Shown piece after piece: positions 62,017 to 64,000 of a stretch of DNA of 64,000 nt. The DNA is from Herbihabitans rhizosphaerae (GTDB lineage: Bacteria > Actinomycetota > Actinomycetes > Mycobacteriales > Pseudonocardiaceae), in assembly GCF_004216555.1 (NCBI RefSeq), contig NZ_SGWQ01000008.1, positions 62,001-126,000 on the forward strand, written 5' to 3'. Numbering within the stretch: the first letter of the stretch is position 1; every line of letters starts with the position of its first letter. Under the pieces are notes generated by a model. That model was not told where the DNA came from and did not search any database. It saw nothing but the letters and a program-made list of their open reading frames with translations. A program made the position numbers and the translations under genes.

Positions 62017-64000
62017 TCGTCGTCGCGGGCTTTGGGCGGGTGCAGCACGGACCGGGGGAGCAGCCGCGCGCGCCAGGGCAACGGCCGGCTGCGCCGCATG
62101 GCACCGCGCACCTCGTCCACCGCGCCGGACAGCTTCGGGTCGGCGTGCCCGGGATCGCCGTACCAGGAGCGTTCCACCACACCGACCACCGTGCGCAGGT
62201 TCTCGCGGCCGGGCCCGTCCAGGTCGTGCTCGCGGACCAGCCGGCGCGCCGTGGTGCGGACCGTCTCACTCGGCGGGATGTCCGTGCCGCGGTCCCACGA
62301 CTCGGCGAGCAACTCCTGCCACGCCGCGTCGGCCGCGTCCGGGTGGTGCGCGTGCACGGCGTGCAGCCGGATCCGCCGGCGCCACGCGCGCACGATCGCC
62401 GGCGTCACCGCGGCGCACACCGCGAGCAGGCCGATCGCGAGCCACCACGACACCAGCGCGCCGGTGAACACGATCACCAGCACCCAGCACACCGCCGCGA
62501 TGGGCCCGGCGTAGTGGAACAGCCGGGCCAGCGTGGGTTTCACCTTCGGCGGTTCACCGCGCAGCGCGGCGGCTCGTACCGCGCCCCGGTGCCGGGCGGC
62601 GAGCCAGGTGAGCACGGTGAAGGCGATCGCGAGCAGCAGCAGCACGCCGAGTGCCCAGGCGATCCAGCTCGGCTGCTCGTCGGCCTGCTGCTGTGCCTGC
62701 TGCGGCGTCGCGGTCGGGTCCTCCTCCTCGGGCGCCGCCGTCGGCTCGTTCTGCGTGGTCGGCGCGGGCACAGAGCTGGTCTGCCCGGACGGCACGGAGC
62801 TGGGCGCCGGCGCGTCGTTGGTCATGTACGGCGGCGTGTAGGTGCGGTTGTCGGTCAGCGGCGTCGGGTCGAACATGACCCAGCCGCGCCGGGGGAAGAA
62901 GATCTCGACCCACGCGTGCGCGTCCTGCGAGGTGATCACGCGGTAGTCGCCGCCGGTGTACCCCGCGGTGAACCCGATCGCCACCCGCGCCGGGATGCCC
63001 GCCGCCCTGGCCAGCACAGCCATCGCGGTCGCGTACTGCTCGCAGAACCCGGTCTTGCCGTTGAACAGGAAGTCGACCAGCGCGTCGCGGCCCTGCCCCG
63101 GCGCGGTCCGCAGGTCGTACTTGAACCCGTTGCCCTGGAAGTGCTGCTGCAGCGCCCTTGCCCGGTCGAACACGGTCGGGTGACGGGCGGTGATGTCGGT
63201 GGCGAGCTGTCGCACCCGAGGGTCGATGCCGGCGGCTTCGCGGTAGACCCGGTCGATCTCGCTGTAGTTGGTGCCGGCCGACCGCAGATCGGCGGCGGTC
63301 GGCTCGACCAGGTCCGCCTCCTCGGTGTACCGAGGCATCTTGCGCTTCTGCCTGGCGTAGACGATCCCGCTGCCCGGGTCGTAGTTCACGTTGTCCGGCA
63401 GGTTCCGCAGCGTGCGTGGCGTGCCGTAGACCGGCGCCCAGAAGTCGTTGGAGTTGATCGGCTCGATGTCGATCGTGGTGGTCGGTCCCACGCCGTCGTC
63501 ACCGGGCGGCGAGGGCAGCCGCGACTCGGCCGGCACGCCCTCGGCCATCCGGGCCAGGTCGTCGTCGAAGCCGCCGCGGTTGTTGTCGTACTTGGCCAGC
63601 GTCACCGCGCGCAGGTAGCGCGTCTCCGGGCCGAGCCCGCGCACCCGGTACATCTCGGTGTTGCCGCGCTGGTCGAGTATGCCGCGCAGGTTGGTCATCG
63701 GGTTCAGCCCGAGTTCGCCGGAGCCACCACCACCGCCGCCCCCGCCGCCGGGGAGCTGGCCGACGGTGCCGATCGCGGTCACCCCGGCACCGGCCACCAG
63801 GCCGAGCACGAGCGCGATGCCGACCAGCACGGACGGCGTGCCGACACCGTGCACGCCGTCGGCGCCGGGCAGCGTGGTCCGGTTGCGCCACATCTGGTGC
63901 CGGTGGGTCCCGTCCACGGCCAGCAGCAGCGCGAACGAGGTGGCGCCGAGCACGAAGGACCACCACGGCAGCATCGCGTCGGCCAGCGAGGCCGGCACGG
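62013..64000 (-). CDS. TgpA-like transglutaminase membrane protein (5' end outside window)
   Basis: At least 661 residues of a DUF3488/transglutaminase-like membrane protein; the start lies beyond the window edge. Visible at the N-terminal side are membrane helices (LPWWSFVLGATSFALLLAV, VLVGIALVLGLVAGAGVTAIGTV), and then the core: GKTGFCEQYATAMAVLARAAGIPARVAIGF (catalytic Cys), SQDAHAWVEIFFPRRGWVMFDPTPL (His and Asp). Two more helices near WIAWALGVLLLLAIAFTVLTW and GPIAAVCWVLVIVFTGALVSWWLAIGLLAV follow, then a cytoplasmic DUF4129-like tail. Such proteins are typically in an operon with a MoxR ATPase and DUF58 protein upstream; that cannot be checked here. Confidence 0.88.
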   Translation of the reverse strand, partial: VPASLADAMLPWWSFVLGATSFALLLAVDGTHRHQMWRNRTTLPGADGVHGVGTPSVLVGIALVLGLVAGAGVTAIGTVGQLPGGGGGGGGGSGELGLNPMTNLRGILDQRGNTEMYRVRGLGPETRYLRAVTLAKYDNNRGGFDDDLARMAEGVPAESRLPSPPGDDGVGPTTTIDIEPINSNDFWAPVYGTPRTLRNLPDNVNYDPGSGIVYARQKRKMPRYTEEADLVEPTAADLRSAGTNYSEIDRVYREAAGIDPRVRQLATDITARHPTVFDRARALQQHFQGNGFKYDLRTAPGQGRDALVDFLFNGKTGFCEQYATAMAVLARAAGIPARVAIGFTAGYTGGDYRVITSQDAHAWVEIFFPRRGWVMFDPTPLTDNRTYTPPYMTNDAPAPSSVPSGQTSSVPAPTTQNEPTAAPEEEDPTATPQQAQQQADEQPSWIAWALGVLLLLAIAFTVLTWLAARHRGAVRAAALRGEPPKVKPTLARLFHYAGPIAAVCWVLVIVFTGALVSWWLAIGLLAVCAAVTPAIVRAWRRRIRLHAVHAHHPDAADAAWQELLAESWDRGTDIPPSETVRTTARRLVREHDLDGPGRENLRTVVGVVERSWYGDPGHADPKLSGAVDEVRGAMRRSRPLPWRARLLPRSVLHPPKARDDE

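Overview
The window is about 64 kb of GC-rich (roughly 70 %) actinobacterial chromosome. Mycothione reductase, ClgR, PspA with PspM, a DUF397/XRE regulator pair, a SigD/ShbA-type sigma factor and frequent GTG starts all point to the Actinomycetota, most likely the order Pseudonocardiales; that last step is inference. Nothing here looks like a plasmid, a prophage or a large secondary-metabolite cluster. I saw no rRNA, tRNA or CRISPR array.

Bases 1-16,000 are an accessory-like mosaic: the 3' end of cobyric acid synthase; a divergent MerR/methyltransferase pair with a clear MerR-type operator-promoter; a DUF397/XRE pair; a glycosyltransferase; mycothione reductase; a PEBP protein; a wrecked DUF222/HNH endonuclease gene; an M48 protease; a YtrA-type GntR regulator with its ABC transporter; two GNAT or methyltransferase genes; a drug/metabolite exporter; and a YcaQ-type DNA glycosylase.

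Bases 16,000-48,500 hold a backbone in the same order as Mycobacterium tuberculosis Rv2754c-Rv2743c: thyX, dapA, rnj, ftsK, argA (with rimO), pgsA, cinA, clgR, pspA, pspM. Blocks of other genes interrupt it. Between thyX and dapA lie two near-duplicate membrane Ser/Thr kinases. Between rnj and ftsK lie Phd-Doc and MazEF toxin-antitoxin modules, a truncated XRE gene, and an Lrp-controlled exporter. Between ftsK and argA lie a low-GC RloA/RloB (AbiL-like) defence module, a secreted phospholipase A2 and a TetR-controlled MmpL exporter. After argA comes an MFS exporter with its TetR regulator. clgR carries a ClgR-type box in its own upstream region, and pspA has an ECF-type promoter, so the clgR-pspA-pspM envelope-stress module seems intact.

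Bases 48,500-64,000 carry a nucleobase permease overlapping pyrD, a Nei-type glycosylase, a ParA-like ATPase, a decayed subtilisin gene, a GAF-ANTAR regulator with a hairpin leader, a SigD/ShbA sigma factor, dinB, a long acyl-CoA dehydrogenase, several small regulators, and the 3' part of a TgpA-like transglutaminase.

The observations most worth a second look are the foreign-looking RloA/RloB pair with its structured leader; a 13-bp palindrome (GTCCACWGTGGAC) that recurs about ten times in genes and spacers; several well-formed operators, one with no evident partner gene; and a 22-bp motif shared by two spacers.
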